Positions 6,548 to 12,871 of a stretch of 15,781 nucleotides of DNA are shown one piece after another. The stretch is from JBIIUJ01 sp044340025 (GTDB lineage: Bacteria; Pseudomonadota; Alphaproteobacteria; Caulobacterales; Aquidulcibacteraceae), in assembly GCA_044340025.1 (NCBI GenBank), contig JBIIUJ010000052.1, positions 1 through 15,781 of the forward strand, read 5' to 3'. Position numbers and translations under genes: made by a program. Within the stretch, counting starts at the first letter, position 1. Each line of letters starts with the position of its first letter. The notes below the pieces were generated by a model that worked only from the letters and a program-made list of their open reading frames with translations, did no database searches and was not told the DNA's origin.

Positions 6548-7103
6548 GGGGGCCGAGGCTGGCAAGCGCGAAAATCCGCGCAAGGCCCGCCAGATCGCGC
6601 GCCAGCGCGGCTTCATCGCTTGCGGCCTGCTTGGCCCCGGCGGCGGCGCGCACAAACAGCCGGGCAAGCGCTGCGGCGTCTTCGGGCGAGCAGCCATAGG
6701 CCGCCAGCCCCGCCGCGATCAGCGCTTCGGCCTCCTCCTGCATCGCGCGGCGCAGATCTGAGGCCAGCCCCTCATCCGCCTCCAGAAGGTCGGCGCCGTG
6801 CGGGGTGGCGTGCAAAAGCCGGAAGAGCGCCAGTTCCTTGGCCTCCGCCGCAGCCCGCAGCGCCGCCTCCACGCCGCTGGCGGCCGCCCATGCGGCGGCC
6901 ATGTCGTCCATCGTGCGCTGCTTCACCAGCCGCGCCAGCGAGGTGAACACATCCTCCTTGTTGCGGAAGTGCTGATAGAGCGCCGGGCGCGACAGCCCCG
7001 CCTCGCGCGCGATGTCGTCCATCGACGTGCGCCGATAGCCATAGCGGGAGAAGACCCGCAAGGCGGCGTCGAGGATGCGGGTGGGGCGATCGTCGTTTGA
7101 CAT
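6531..7103 (-). CDS. TetR/AcrR-family transcriptional regulator
   Basis: It has 190 residues from the ATG at 7103 (MSNDDRPTR); a GTG at 7112 would add three residues, and neither has a clear ribosome site. The N-terminal TetR DNA-binding domain is typical: ILDAALRVFSRYGYRRTSMD, then DIAREAGLSRPALYQHFRNK (about residues 8-50). The rest is helical, the usual ligand-binding and dimer part, Ala-rich with no recognised ligand signature. It is divergent from the dehydrogenase/reductase gene across a gap of 67 bp holding two dyads. By the usual TetR arrangement it probably represses itself and that neighbour; the ligand is unknown. It is convergent with the PBP gene with a 17-bp overlap at the 3' ends, so transcription of either could interfere with the other. 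Confidence 0.92.
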   Translation of the reverse strand: MSNDDRPTRILDAALRVFSRYGYRRTSMDDIAREAGLSRPALYQHFRNKEDVFTSLARLVKQRTMDDMAAAWAAASGVEAALRAAAEAKELALFRLLHATPHGADLLEADEGLASDLRRAMQEEAEALIAAGLAAYGCSPEDAAALARLFVRAAAGAKQAASDEAALARDLAGLARIFALASLGPLTPPA

Positions 7104-7170
7104 ATTGAACACAAAGCGTCAGCCTGTCTGAGTGTAGGGCGGTTCGCCGCCCAAGTCGAGGGAGGTCGCC
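7104..7170. promoter_or_regulatory. Divergent control region with two candidate operator dyads (TetR regulator / dehydrogenase)
   Basis: This is the 67-bp gap between the TetR and dehydrogenase starts. Dyad 1 is TCAG-N5-CTGA at 7119-7131. Dyad 2 is GGGCGG-TTCG-CCGCCC at 7137-7152, a perfect 16-bp palindrome that would also fold as a tight hairpin in the mRNA leader, 7 nt before the GGGAGG ribosome site (7160-7165). A TTGACA lies at 7097-7102 but no convincing -10 follows it. TetR proteins commonly bind dyads of this size. Confidence 0.45.
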
Positions 7171-8199
7171 ATGGGCGAACGCGGGTTGGTGACGGTCACG
7201 GGCGGATCGGGCTTCATCGCCGGCTGGTGCATTCTCCAGCTGCTGGAGCAGGGCCATGCGGTGCGCGCCACCCTTCGCTCGCTCACGCGGGAGGCGGAGG
7301 TGCGCCAGACGCTCGGCCGCATGGGCGCCGATCAGGCGAGGCTCAGCTTTGTCGCCGCCGATCTGACCAGCGATTCGGGGTGGGCCGAAGCAATGGCAGG
7401 CGCGGGCCATGTGCTGCATGTCGCGAGCCCCATTCCCCCGACCTTGCCGAAGAATGACGACGAACTGGTGATCCCGGCCCGCGACGGGGCGCTGCGTGCG
7501 CTGCGCTTTGCGCGCGATGCGGGCGTGAAGCGCGTGGTGATGACCTCCTCCACCGCAGCGATCACCTATGGCCAGGATCGGTCGCGGCCGAAGGTCTTTA
7601 CCGAGGCCGACTGGACCGACCCCCGCCACCCCGACACCTCCCCCTATATCCGCTCCAAGACGATCGCCGAGCGCGCGGCCTGGGACTTCATGGCGAAGGA
7701 AGGCGGCGGCCTGGAGCTGGCGGTGGTCAATCCCGGCGCGGTGCTGGGCCCGGTGATGGGACGCGACTTCTCGCCCTCGATCGAGATCGTGAAGAAGCTC
7801 CTGCGTCGCGAACTGCCGGCCTGCCCGCGGCTTGGCTTTCCGCTCGTGGACGTGCGCGACATCGCCGATCTGCACCTGCGCGCCATGACCAGCCCCGCCG
7901 CGGCTGGCGAGCGCTTTCTTGCCGCGGGCGACTTCTTCTGGATGGCCGATATCGCGCGCGTGCTGAAGGAGCGGCTGGGCTCGCGCGCGGCGCGCGTGCC
8001 CACCGGAGTCCTGCCGGACTGGCTGTTGCGGTTGCTGGCCGCCTTCGACCCCGTCACCCGCTCGGTCGTGTTCGAAGTGGGCGTGGAGCGGCCGGTCAGC
8101 GCGGCCAAGGCAAAGGAGCTGCTCGGCTGGGCGCCCCGCTCCAACGAGGAGGCCATCGTGGCGACCGCCGAAAGCCTCATGCGTGAAGGGCTGGCCTGA
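7171..8199 (+). CDS. Extended short-chain dehydrogenase/reductase, dihydroflavonol-4-reductase-like
   Basis: An NAD(P)H-dependent oxidoreductase of 342 residues, probably cytosolic. The Rossmann nucleotide site is VTGGSGFIAGW (about 9-19). The catalytic triad of extended SDRs is visible: Ser in MTSSTAA (about 127), and Tyr159 and Lys163 in SPYIRSK. The VVNPGAVLGPVMG segment and the VDVRDIADLHLRAM motif are typical of the dihydroflavonol reductase / cinnamoyl-CoA reductase / methylglyoxal reductase group. The substrate cannot be read from the sequence; aldehydes or ketones are likely. The start at 7171 has a good GGGAGG 5 nt upstream. It is divergent from a TetR gene that may control it, possibly in response to a toxic or signalling carbonyl compound (inference). 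It is followed by an inverted repeat and then hisA. Confidence 0.9.
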   Translation: MGERGLVTVTGGSGFIAGWCILQLLEQGHAVRATLRSLTREAEVRQTLGRMGADQARLSFVAADLTSDSGWAEAMAGAGHVLHVASPIPPTLPKNDDELVIPARDGALRALRFARDAGVKRVVMTSSTAAITYGQDRSRPKVFTEADWTDPRHPDTSPYIRSKTIAERAAWDFMAKEGGGLELAVVNPGAVLGPVMGRDFSPSIEIVKKLLRRELPACPRLGFPLVDVRDIADLHLRAMTSPAAAGERFLAAGDFFWMADIARVLKERLGSRAARVPTGVLPDWLLRLLAAFDPVTRSVVFEVGVERPVSAAKAKELLGWAPRSNEEAIVATAESLMREGLA

Positions 8200-8230
8200 G
8201 GCGCGCCGCCCTAGCGTCTTCCGGCGCGCC
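8200..8230 (+). terminator. 9-bp inverted repeat directly after the dehydrogenase stop, possible terminator or mRNA structure
   Basis: GGCGCGCCG (8200-8208) and CGGCGCGCC (8222-8230) are perfect complements around a 13-nt loop, beginning right after the TGA of the dehydrogenase and ending 17 nt before the hisA ATG. The stem is all G/C, but no T-run follows, so it is not a classic intrinsic terminator. It may slow polymerase, protect the upstream 3' end or affect hisA translation. Confidence 0.45.
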
Positions 8231-8247
8231 ACGCTAACCCGGCGGGC

Positions 8248-8970
8248 ATGATCCTCTACCCCGCCATCGACCTGAAGGACGGTCAGGCCGTGCGCCTTGT
8301 GAAGGGCGACTTCGCGCGCATGACCGTGTTCGACGCCGATCCCGCCGCGCGCGCCGCCCGGTTTGCCGAGGCAGGCTTTGCCTGGCTGCATGTCGTCGAT
8401 CTCGACGGCGCGCTGAAGGGCGCAGGGGCCAATCGGGAGGCGGTCGCTGCGATCCGTGCGGCGGTAGACCTGCCGATGCAGCTCGGCGGCGGCATCCGCG
8501 ACATGGCGGGGGTGGAGGCCGTGCTGGGCATCGGCGTCACGCGCGTCATCCTCGGGACAGTGGCGGCCAGAAACCCCGCCTTCGTGCGCGAGGCCGCCCG
8601 CGCTTTCCCGGGACAGGTGGCCGTTGGCATCGACGCCATCGACGGCAAGGTCGCGGTGGAGGGTTGGGTGGAGACAACCGACCTTGACGCCATAGAGCTT
8701 GCCCGCCGGTTCGAGGATGCGGGCGTGGCCGCCGTCATCTGCACCGACGTGGGGCGTGACGGGACGAAAACGGGCGTGAATGTGGACTTTACGGGCGCCA
8801 TCGCCGCTGCGATCTCGGCCCCCGTGATCGCCTCGGGCGGGCTGAAGGACGTCGACGACATCCGGGCGCTCAGGGCCTGGACGGGGGCGCCGATCCATGG
8901 CGCGATCCTGGGCCGGGCGCTCTATGACGGCGCCTTCACCCCGGCGGAGGCGCTGGCGGCCGCAGCCTGA
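8248..8970 (+). CDS. hisA: Phosphoribosylformimino-5-aminoimidazole carboxamide ribotide isomerase (HisA)
   Basis: Catalyses the fourth step of histidine biosynthesis, an Amadori-type isomerisation of ProFAR to PRFAR, in the cytoplasm. It has 240 residues, the normal length, with a (beta/alpha)8 barrel. Asp8 in YPAIDLKDG is the catalytic base and Asp129 in VGIDAIDG the catalytic acid; phosphate sites appear as QLGGGIRD (78-85), TDVGRDGT (166-173) and VIASGGLKD. The second Asp sits where HisA has it, and the WVETTD segment is HisA-like; HisF would have different residues here. It is not next to other his genes in this window, although hisA often lies between hisH and hisF. No strong ribosome site precedes the ATG. 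Its last 35 nt overlap the convergent SURF1 gene. Confidence 0.95.
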   Translation: MILYPAIDLKDGQAVRLVKGDFARMTVFDADPAARAARFAEAGFAWLHVVDLDGALKGAGANREAVAAIRAAVDLPMQLGGGIRDMAGVEAVLGIGVTRVILGTVAARNPAFVREAARAFPGQVAVGIDAIDGKVAVEGWVETTDLDAIELARRFEDAGVAAVICTDVGRDGTKTGVNVDFTGAIAAAISAPVIASGGLKDVDDIRALRAWTGAPIHGAILGRALYDGAFTPAEALAAAA

Positions 8971-9658
8971 GCCGGCCGGCCCGCGCGTGCAGCGCCAGAT
9001 AGACCGCGATCAGCGCCGCCGCGAGCCCCCACCACGTCAGCGCATAGCCGAAGTGGCGATCGGCCGGCAGCTGATTGGCCCCCCGCGGATCCGCATAGGG
9101 GTTCGCCGCCGCCTCCCCCCGCCCCAGCGGATCCACCATCGCGGGGGCCAGATAGAGCGTCGTGACAAGGCCTTGCGCGCCAAGAACTGCCGCCATCGCT
9201 GCGCTCTCGGGCCAATAGAACAGGCCGCTGGCGGGATCATTGTCGGGGGTGAAGGCATTGGCCTTCCCCGGCGCGCGCAACATCCCCTCCAGCCGCGCAG
9301 GGCCGGCAGGCAGGCGCGCGGGCGTGGCGTCGCGGTCCGCCACAAAGCCGCGTTCAGCCAGAACGGGGCCAAGCGCGGTATCAAAAACCGAAAACAGCCG
9401 CGCGCCCGCCGCTCCATCCTGCACCGCATAGACAGACAGGGTCTCGGGCCGCCACACGCCTTCGACCCAGACAGGCGTGAAATCGCCTGCGCCCGCCTTC
9501 AGGGCATCCGCCAGGGGCTCGGCCGCTGGCGGCGGCGCAGCATCCAGCAAGCGCTTCTCGTCAAAGCGCGCCCACTGCCACTGGCCAAGCATCAGCAGGA
9601 TCAGCAGCGCCGGGATGGCGAAGGCCGTCAGAACAGGCAAAGGTCGAAATGTCATCAT
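8936..9658 (-). CDS. SURF1-family cytochrome oxidase assembly protein
   Basis: A membrane factor for aa3 oxidase assembly, thought to help deliver heme a to subunit I. It has 240 residues with the family layout: one N-terminal membrane helix (about 9-26, ending GQWQWARFDEKR), a periplasmic domain, and one C-terminal helix (about 200-222). Signature motifs are the N-terminal LGQWQWAR(x)EK type sequence, an FDTALGPVLAERGFV-type strand segment, and NQLPADRHFGYALTWWGLAA, the conserved motif before the last helix. Its ATG overlaps the stop of the DUF983 gene (ATGATGA), so it is the last gene of the cox operon. The final 35 nt overlap hisA on the other strand. Often named surf1 or shy1 in annotations. 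Confidence 0.92.
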   Translation of the reverse strand: MMTFRPLPVLTAFAIPALLILLMLGQWQWARFDEKRLLDAAPPPAAEPLADALKAGAGDFTPVWVEGVWRPETLSVYAVQDGAAGARLFSVFDTALGPVLAERGFVADRDATPARLPAGPARLEGMLRAPGKANAFTPDNDPASGLFYWPESAAMAAVLGAQGLVTTLYLAPAMVDPLGRGEAAANPYADPRGANQLPADRHFGYALTWWGLAAALIAVYLALHARAGRLRLRPPAPPPG

Positions 9659-10026
9659 GGCGCATCAGAGTTTGGGCTGGCCCGCCCCTCGTGCGCGCTC
9701 GTGCGCCATTGCAGGCAGAAGAGCACGCCCTTTGCGAGCCGCAGGAGCCCAAGACACAGCGCCAGCGCCAGCGGAACCCAGAGCAGCAGATGAAGCCAGT
9801 AGGGCGGCTGGAACGCCACTTCCACAATCAGCATCGCCGGCACGACCAGCGCGCCCACGATCAGGATCACAAACACCGCCGGCCCGTCGCCGGTATCGGC
9901 GCTTGAGAAGTCGGCACCGCAGGCCGAACAGCGCTCGGCGAGGGTCAGATAACCCGCAAACAGCTTGCCACGCCCGCACGACGGGCAGCGACCGGAAAGG
10001 CCGGCGGAGACCGGATCAGGCCTCAC
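9655..10026 (-). CDS. DUF983 zinc-ribbon membrane protein
   Basis: It has 123 residues. The N-terminus carries two CxxC pairs (Cys14/17 in GRCPSCGRG and Cys33/36 in RCSACGAD), a likely cytoplasmic zinc ribbon. Two membrane helices follow (about 50-72 and 78-98), the first starting at GPAVFVILIVGALVVP. This is the DUF983 family, found next to cox genes in many alphaproteobacteria. A role in oxidase assembly is suggested by context only; the biochemical function is unknown. The start is a GTG at 10026, 13 nt after the coxC stop, without a visible ribosome site, so translation may be coupled to coxC. Its stop overlaps the SURF1 start. Confidence 0.88.
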   Translation of the reverse strand: MRPDPVSAGLSGRCPSCGRGKLFAGYLTLAERCSACGADFSSADTGDGPAVFVILIVGALVVPAMLIVEVAFQPPYWLHLLLWVPLALALCLGLLRLAKGVLFCLQWRTSAHEGRASPNSDAP

Positions 10027-10039
10027 GCCGGCCGGCCGC

Positions 10040-10936
10040 TCAGGCGAAGGTTATGTAGAGGAAAGCAAACAGGAACAGCCACACCACGTCCACAAAGTGC
10101 CAGTACCAGGCCGCCGCCTCGAAACCGAAGTGCTTTTGCGGGGTGAAATGGCCCTTCATCAGGCGCAGCAGGCAGACTGCGAGGAAGATCGTGCCGATCA
10201 GCACGTGCGCGCCGTGGAAGCCCGTCGCCATGAAGAAGGACGAACCATACAGCCCGCCCGGCGTGACCACGCCGTCTGTGGAGCCGAAGTTGAAGTAGCC
10301 GTTCGAGAGGGCGTACTGATACTCGACGACCTGAACGACGGTGAACAGAGCGCCCAGGGCTACTGTCAAGATAAGGCCGAGCTGAGCGCTCTTGCGGTTG
10401 CCGACCTGGAGCGAATGGTGCGCCCATGTGACGGTTGTGCCGGAGAGCAGCAGGATCAGCGTGTTCACGAGCGGCAGGTGGAACGGATCGAGCGTCTCGA
10501 CGCCTTCGGGCGGCCAATTCTTCCAGGCTTCGGCCACTTCCGGCGCGGTGAAGGCGGCGCGCGTCTCGGTGAAGAGCGCGGCGTCGAAGAACATCCAGAA
10601 CCACGCCACGAAGAACATCACCTCGGAGGCGATGAACATGATCATGCCGTAGCGCAGGCCGATCTGAACCACCGGGGTGTGATCGCCGGCGTGGCTTTCC
10701 TTCACCACGTCGGACCACCAGCCGATCATGCAATAGACCACGAAGGCCAGCCCCACGAGCAGCAGCACGAGCGACTTGTCGCCCAGGAGCCAGGCCAGGC
10801 TCGACTTTTCGTCCACGAAGCCGTGCGCATAGACGATAAAGCCCAGCGCGAGGGTGAACACCGCCAGCGAGCTGACGAAGGGCCAGGGGCTGGGGTTGAC
10901 GAGGTGGTAGTCGTGCTTGACGGCGCCGTGGGCCAT
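10040..10936 (-). CDS. coxC: Cytochrome c oxidase subunit III
   Basis: A core subunit of aa3-type oxidase that supports proton uptake and protects the active site. It has 298 residues from the ATG at 10936 (MAHGAVKHDYH), preceded by AGGGA. An upstream in-frame ATG at 10963 lacks a ribosome site, and the chosen start fits Paracoccus-type subunit III. Seven membrane helices can be traced. Landmarks: HLVNPSPWPF at the N-terminus; WWSDVVKESHAGDHTPVVQI; MIMFIASEVMFFVAWFWMFF with the conserved Glu; NTLILLLSGTTVTWAHH; FFMATGFHGAHVLIGTIF; and AAAWYWHFVDVVWLFLF at the C-terminus. It is separated from ctaG by 104 nt that includes a hairpin, so it may have partly separate expression from the assembly genes. 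The name ctaE is also used. Confidence 0.97.
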   Translation of the reverse strand: MAHGAVKHDYHLVNPSPWPFVSSLAVFTLALGFIVYAHGFVDEKSSLAWLLGDKSLVLLLVGLAFVVYCMIGWWSDVVKESHAGDHTPVVQIGLRYGMIMFIASEVMFFVAWFWMFFDAALFTETRAAFTAPEVAEAWKNWPPEGVETLDPFHLPLVNTLILLLSGTTVTWAHHSLQVGNRKSAQLGLILTVALGALFTVVQVVEYQYALSNGYFNFGSTDGVVTPGGLYGSSFFMATGFHGAHVLIGTIFLAVCLLRLMKGHFTPQKHFGFEAAAWYWHFVDVVWLFLFAFLYITFA

Positions 10937-10995
10937 GGGTCTTTCCCTGATCCCCGCCCGCATGGGGCGGCGTTTGTCGTTCTCGTCAGTGGTTT

Positions 10996-11026
10996 AGCGT
11001 GGCGGCTTGCTTCGAGGCAAGACGCT
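10996..11026 (-). promoter_or_regulatory. Bulged hairpin between ctaG and coxC
   Basis: CTTGC (11006-11010) pairs with GCAAG (11017-11021), with a T-G pair and TCGA loop inside. Outside this, AGCGT (10996-11000) pairs with ACGCT (11022-11026), leaving a 5-nt bulge on one arm. It lies in the 104-nt gap upstream of coxC. No T-run follows, so termination is unlikely; an mRNA processing or stability role is possible. Confidence 0.4.
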
Positions 11027-11040
11027 GCGCCAGCCCGCAT

Positions 11041-11628
11041 TCAGGGCGTCGCCACCTGTGGCAGCGCCGCAAGATCCATCCGCTCCTGCCCCTTGGCGAA
11101 GAAGGTGTAGGAAAGGGTAATGGTCTTCACGTCGTCGCGCTGGGGATCCTCCGCGATCGCGGGATCGACGTAGAAGATCACCGGCAACTCGGCGGTTTCG
11201 CCAGGCTGCAGCGTCTTGTCCTGGAAGCAGAAGCACTCGAGCTTCATGAAGTATTGCCCCGCCTTGTGCGGGGTGACGTTGTAGGTGGCCACCGCCGTGA
11301 CCGGCCGATCGGACGTGTTGGTGACGCGGTAGAAGGCGAGCGCGTTCTCACCGACCTTGATGCGGATTTCCGGCTGTTCGGCGCGGAAGGCCCAGTTGAT
11401 GCCGTCTGCCGTATTCGCGTCGAACCGGATGGTGACCTCGCGCTCCAGCACGCGCGAAGCGGCCTGTTCGGCGATCCGCGTCGTGCCGCCAAAGCCGGTG
11501 ACCTGGCAGAACAGTTCATAAAGCGGCACCGCGGCGTAGGCCGCGCCAAACATCGCGAGCGGGACGGCTGCGGCCGCAATCATCACCCGGCGGTTGCGCT
11601 TTTCGGGGGCGGGCGCGGGCTCGGTCAT
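11041..11628 (-). CDS. ctaG: Cytochrome c oxidase assembly protein CtaG/Cox11, copper chaperone for CuB
   Basis: Delivers copper to the CuB centre of subunit I. It has 195 residues, normal for the family. A short cytoplasmic N-terminus is followed by one membrane helix (about 15-35), then GAAYAAVPLYELFCQVTGFG, the family hallmark with Cys41. The periplasmic immunoglobulin-like domain contains the copper-binding ECFCFQ (Cys132, Cys134), preceded by GQYFMKL and followed by LQPGETAELPVIFYVDP. All three conserved cysteines are present. The start is 3 nt after the stop of the 61-residue membrane protein gene. It belongs to the cox operon, downstream of ctaB and upstream of coxC. Confidence 0.96.
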   Translation of the reverse strand: MTEPAPAPEKRNRRVMIAAAAVPLAMFGAAYAAVPLYELFCQVTGFGGTTRIAEQAASRVLEREVTIRFDANTADGINWAFRAEQPEIRIKVGENALAFYRVTNTSDRPVTAVATYNVTPHKAGQYFMKLECFCFQDKTLQPGETAELPVIFYVDPAIAEDPQRDDVKTITLSYTFFAKGQERMDLAALPQVATP

Positions 11629-11631
11629 CGC

Positions 11632-11817
11632 TCAGAAGGGCCTGCTGAGGATCGCCCCGCCGATGCGGGTGACCGTAATGACGAAGACAAGCGCCATGAA
11701 GGCGGCAAGCGCGATGGCGAGCGCCAGATTGCGCCGCTTGCGTGCGCCTTCCTGGGCCGATGTCAGGGCGGCATAGCCCTCGACCTGCGCGTGGGGACCC
11801 TTGGGACCGGGCGTCAT
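11632..11817 (-). CDS. Small single-pass membrane protein in the cox operon (CoxF-like)
   Basis: It has 61 residues: a hydrophilic N-terminus with Lys/Arg just before the membrane (GARKRRNLALAIAL), then one membrane helix at about 31-53 (FMALVFVITVTRIGG). By the positive-inside rule the N-terminus is cytoplasmic. The start overlaps the ctaB stop (ATGA, 11814-11817) and ctaG begins 3 nt after its stop, so all three are tightly coupled. Small proteins in exactly this position are common in alphaproteobacterial cox operons and are sometimes called CoxF; their function is not well known. A helper role in CtaG or heme-copper centre assembly is an inference from position. Confidence 0.8.
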   Translation of the reverse strand: MTPGPKGPHAQVEGYAALTSAQEGARKRRNLALAIALAAFMALVFVITVTRIGGAILSRPF

Positions 11818-12791
11818 GGCGACACCGGCAGGTGCAGGCCGAAGCCATGCTCGGCCAGAAGTGCGGCAAACACGGCGGCCAGATAAAGCAGACTGAAGGC
11901 GAAGAGATCGCGCGCCGCCCGGTTGCCGGCGCCCACGGCGTAGAGCGTCTGCTCATCGGCGCTGGAGCGGCTTTCGCCGGCCTGGCTGCGATAGACCCGC
12001 CAGGCCAGCAGCACGAAGACCGCCCCGCAGGCGCCCGCCGTGACGGCGTAAACCAGACCGCCAAGGCCGGTCAGGACCGGCGCAAAGCCCACCGGCGCCA
12101 GCACAAGGCTGTAGAGCCAGATCTGCTTGCGGGTCTCAGCGGCCCCAGAGACGTTTGGCAGCATCGGCACGCCGGCGGCCGCATAATCGCCCGCCTTGTA
12201 CAGGCAGAGCGCCCAGAAGTGTGGCGGCGTCCACAGGAAGATGATCGCCACCAGCAGCCAGGGATCGAGCGTCAGCGGCGCGCCTGTGGCGGCCCACGCG
12301 ACTGCGGGTGGCAGAGCCCCCGCCAGCCCGCCGATCACGATGTTCTGCGGCGTCGAGCGCTTGAGCCACATCGTATAGACCACGGCGTAGAACACGATCG
12401 TGAAGGCGAGCAGCCCCGCCGCCACATAGCCGCCCGACAGCGCCAGCGTGGTCACGGAAAGCGCGCTCAGCACGAGGCCGAGCATCAGCGCCTCTTCGCG
12501 CGGCACGACGCCGGCCGCGACCGGACGCAGCCGGGTGCGGGTCATCTTCGCGTCGATATCGCTGTCCCACCACATGTTGAGCGCGCCCGAGGCGCCGGCG
12601 CCCACCGCGATGGCGATAATGGAGGCGACCGCCAGCACCGGGTTCAAGTCCCCAGGTGCGGCCAGCATGCCGACGATGGCGGTGAAGACCACAAGGCTCA
12701 TCACCCGGGGCTTCATCAGGTCCAGATAATCGCGCCATTCGGCCTCACGGGCCGGAGCGGCGGGGGCGTCATGGAAGGTCGCGTCGGTCAC
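11814..12791 (-). CDS. ctaB: Protoheme IX farnesyltransferase (heme O synthase)
   Basis: Transfers a farnesyl group to protoheme, giving heme O, the precursor of heme A for the aa3 oxidase. It is a polytopic UbiA-family membrane enzyme with about nine helices. It has 325 residues from the GTG at 12791; a TTG at 12812 would add seven, but it sits at the very foot of a stable hairpin, which makes it less likely. Neither has a good ribosome site. Motifs: DYLDLMKPRVMSLVVFTA at the first helix; NMWWDSDIDAKMTRTRLRP, the first Asp-rich substrate site (NxxxDxxxD type); LWTPPHFWALCLYKAGDYAA with the second site; and GVPMLPNVSG. It lies between coxA and the 61-residue membrane protein, an order common in this class. 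Confidence 0.93.
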   Translation of the reverse strand: MTDATFHDAPAAPAREAEWRDYLDLMKPRVMSLVVFTAIVGMLAAPGDLNPVLAVASIIAIAVGAGASGALNMWWDSDIDAKMTRTRLRPVAAGVVPREEALMLGLVLSALSVTTLALSGGYVAAGLLAFTIVFYAVVYTMWLKRSTPQNIVIGGLAGALPPAVAWAATGAPLTLDPWLLVAIIFLWTPPHFWALCLYKAGDYAAAGVPMLPNVSGAAETRKQIWLYSLVLAPVGFAPVLTGLGGLVYAVTAGACGAVFVLLAWRVYRSQAGESRSSADEQTLYAVGAGNRAARDLFAFSLLYLAAVFAALLAEHGFGLHLPVSP

Positions 12792-12814
12792 GTCTTGAGG
12801 TCTTTCGAGCAAGA

Positions 12815-12841
12815 CGCCCCTGAACCGGGGGCTCAGGGGCG
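12815..12841 (-). terminator. 9-bp perfect stem-loop between coxA and ctaB, attenuator-like
   Basis: CGCCCCTGA (12815-12823) and TCAGGGGCG (12833-12841) are perfect complements around a 9-nt loop. Read on the minus strand it follows the coxA stop by about 30 nt and is followed by TCTTGCTC, which has T in half its positions. That is too weak for a strong intrinsic terminator but enough for partial termination or for a barrier to 3' exonucleases. It would lower ctaB and downstream expression relative to coxB and coxA. Confidence 0.55.
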
Positions 12842-12871
12842 CTTCTTTGCGTCAGCCGCAACAGCTGCCCT

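Noticed and set aside
6772..8898. 708-codon open frame on the minus strand opposite the reductase and hisA genes
   Set aside because: It lies antisense to two clear plus-strand genes, is rich in His, Arg and Gly with no domain, and results from high GC content.
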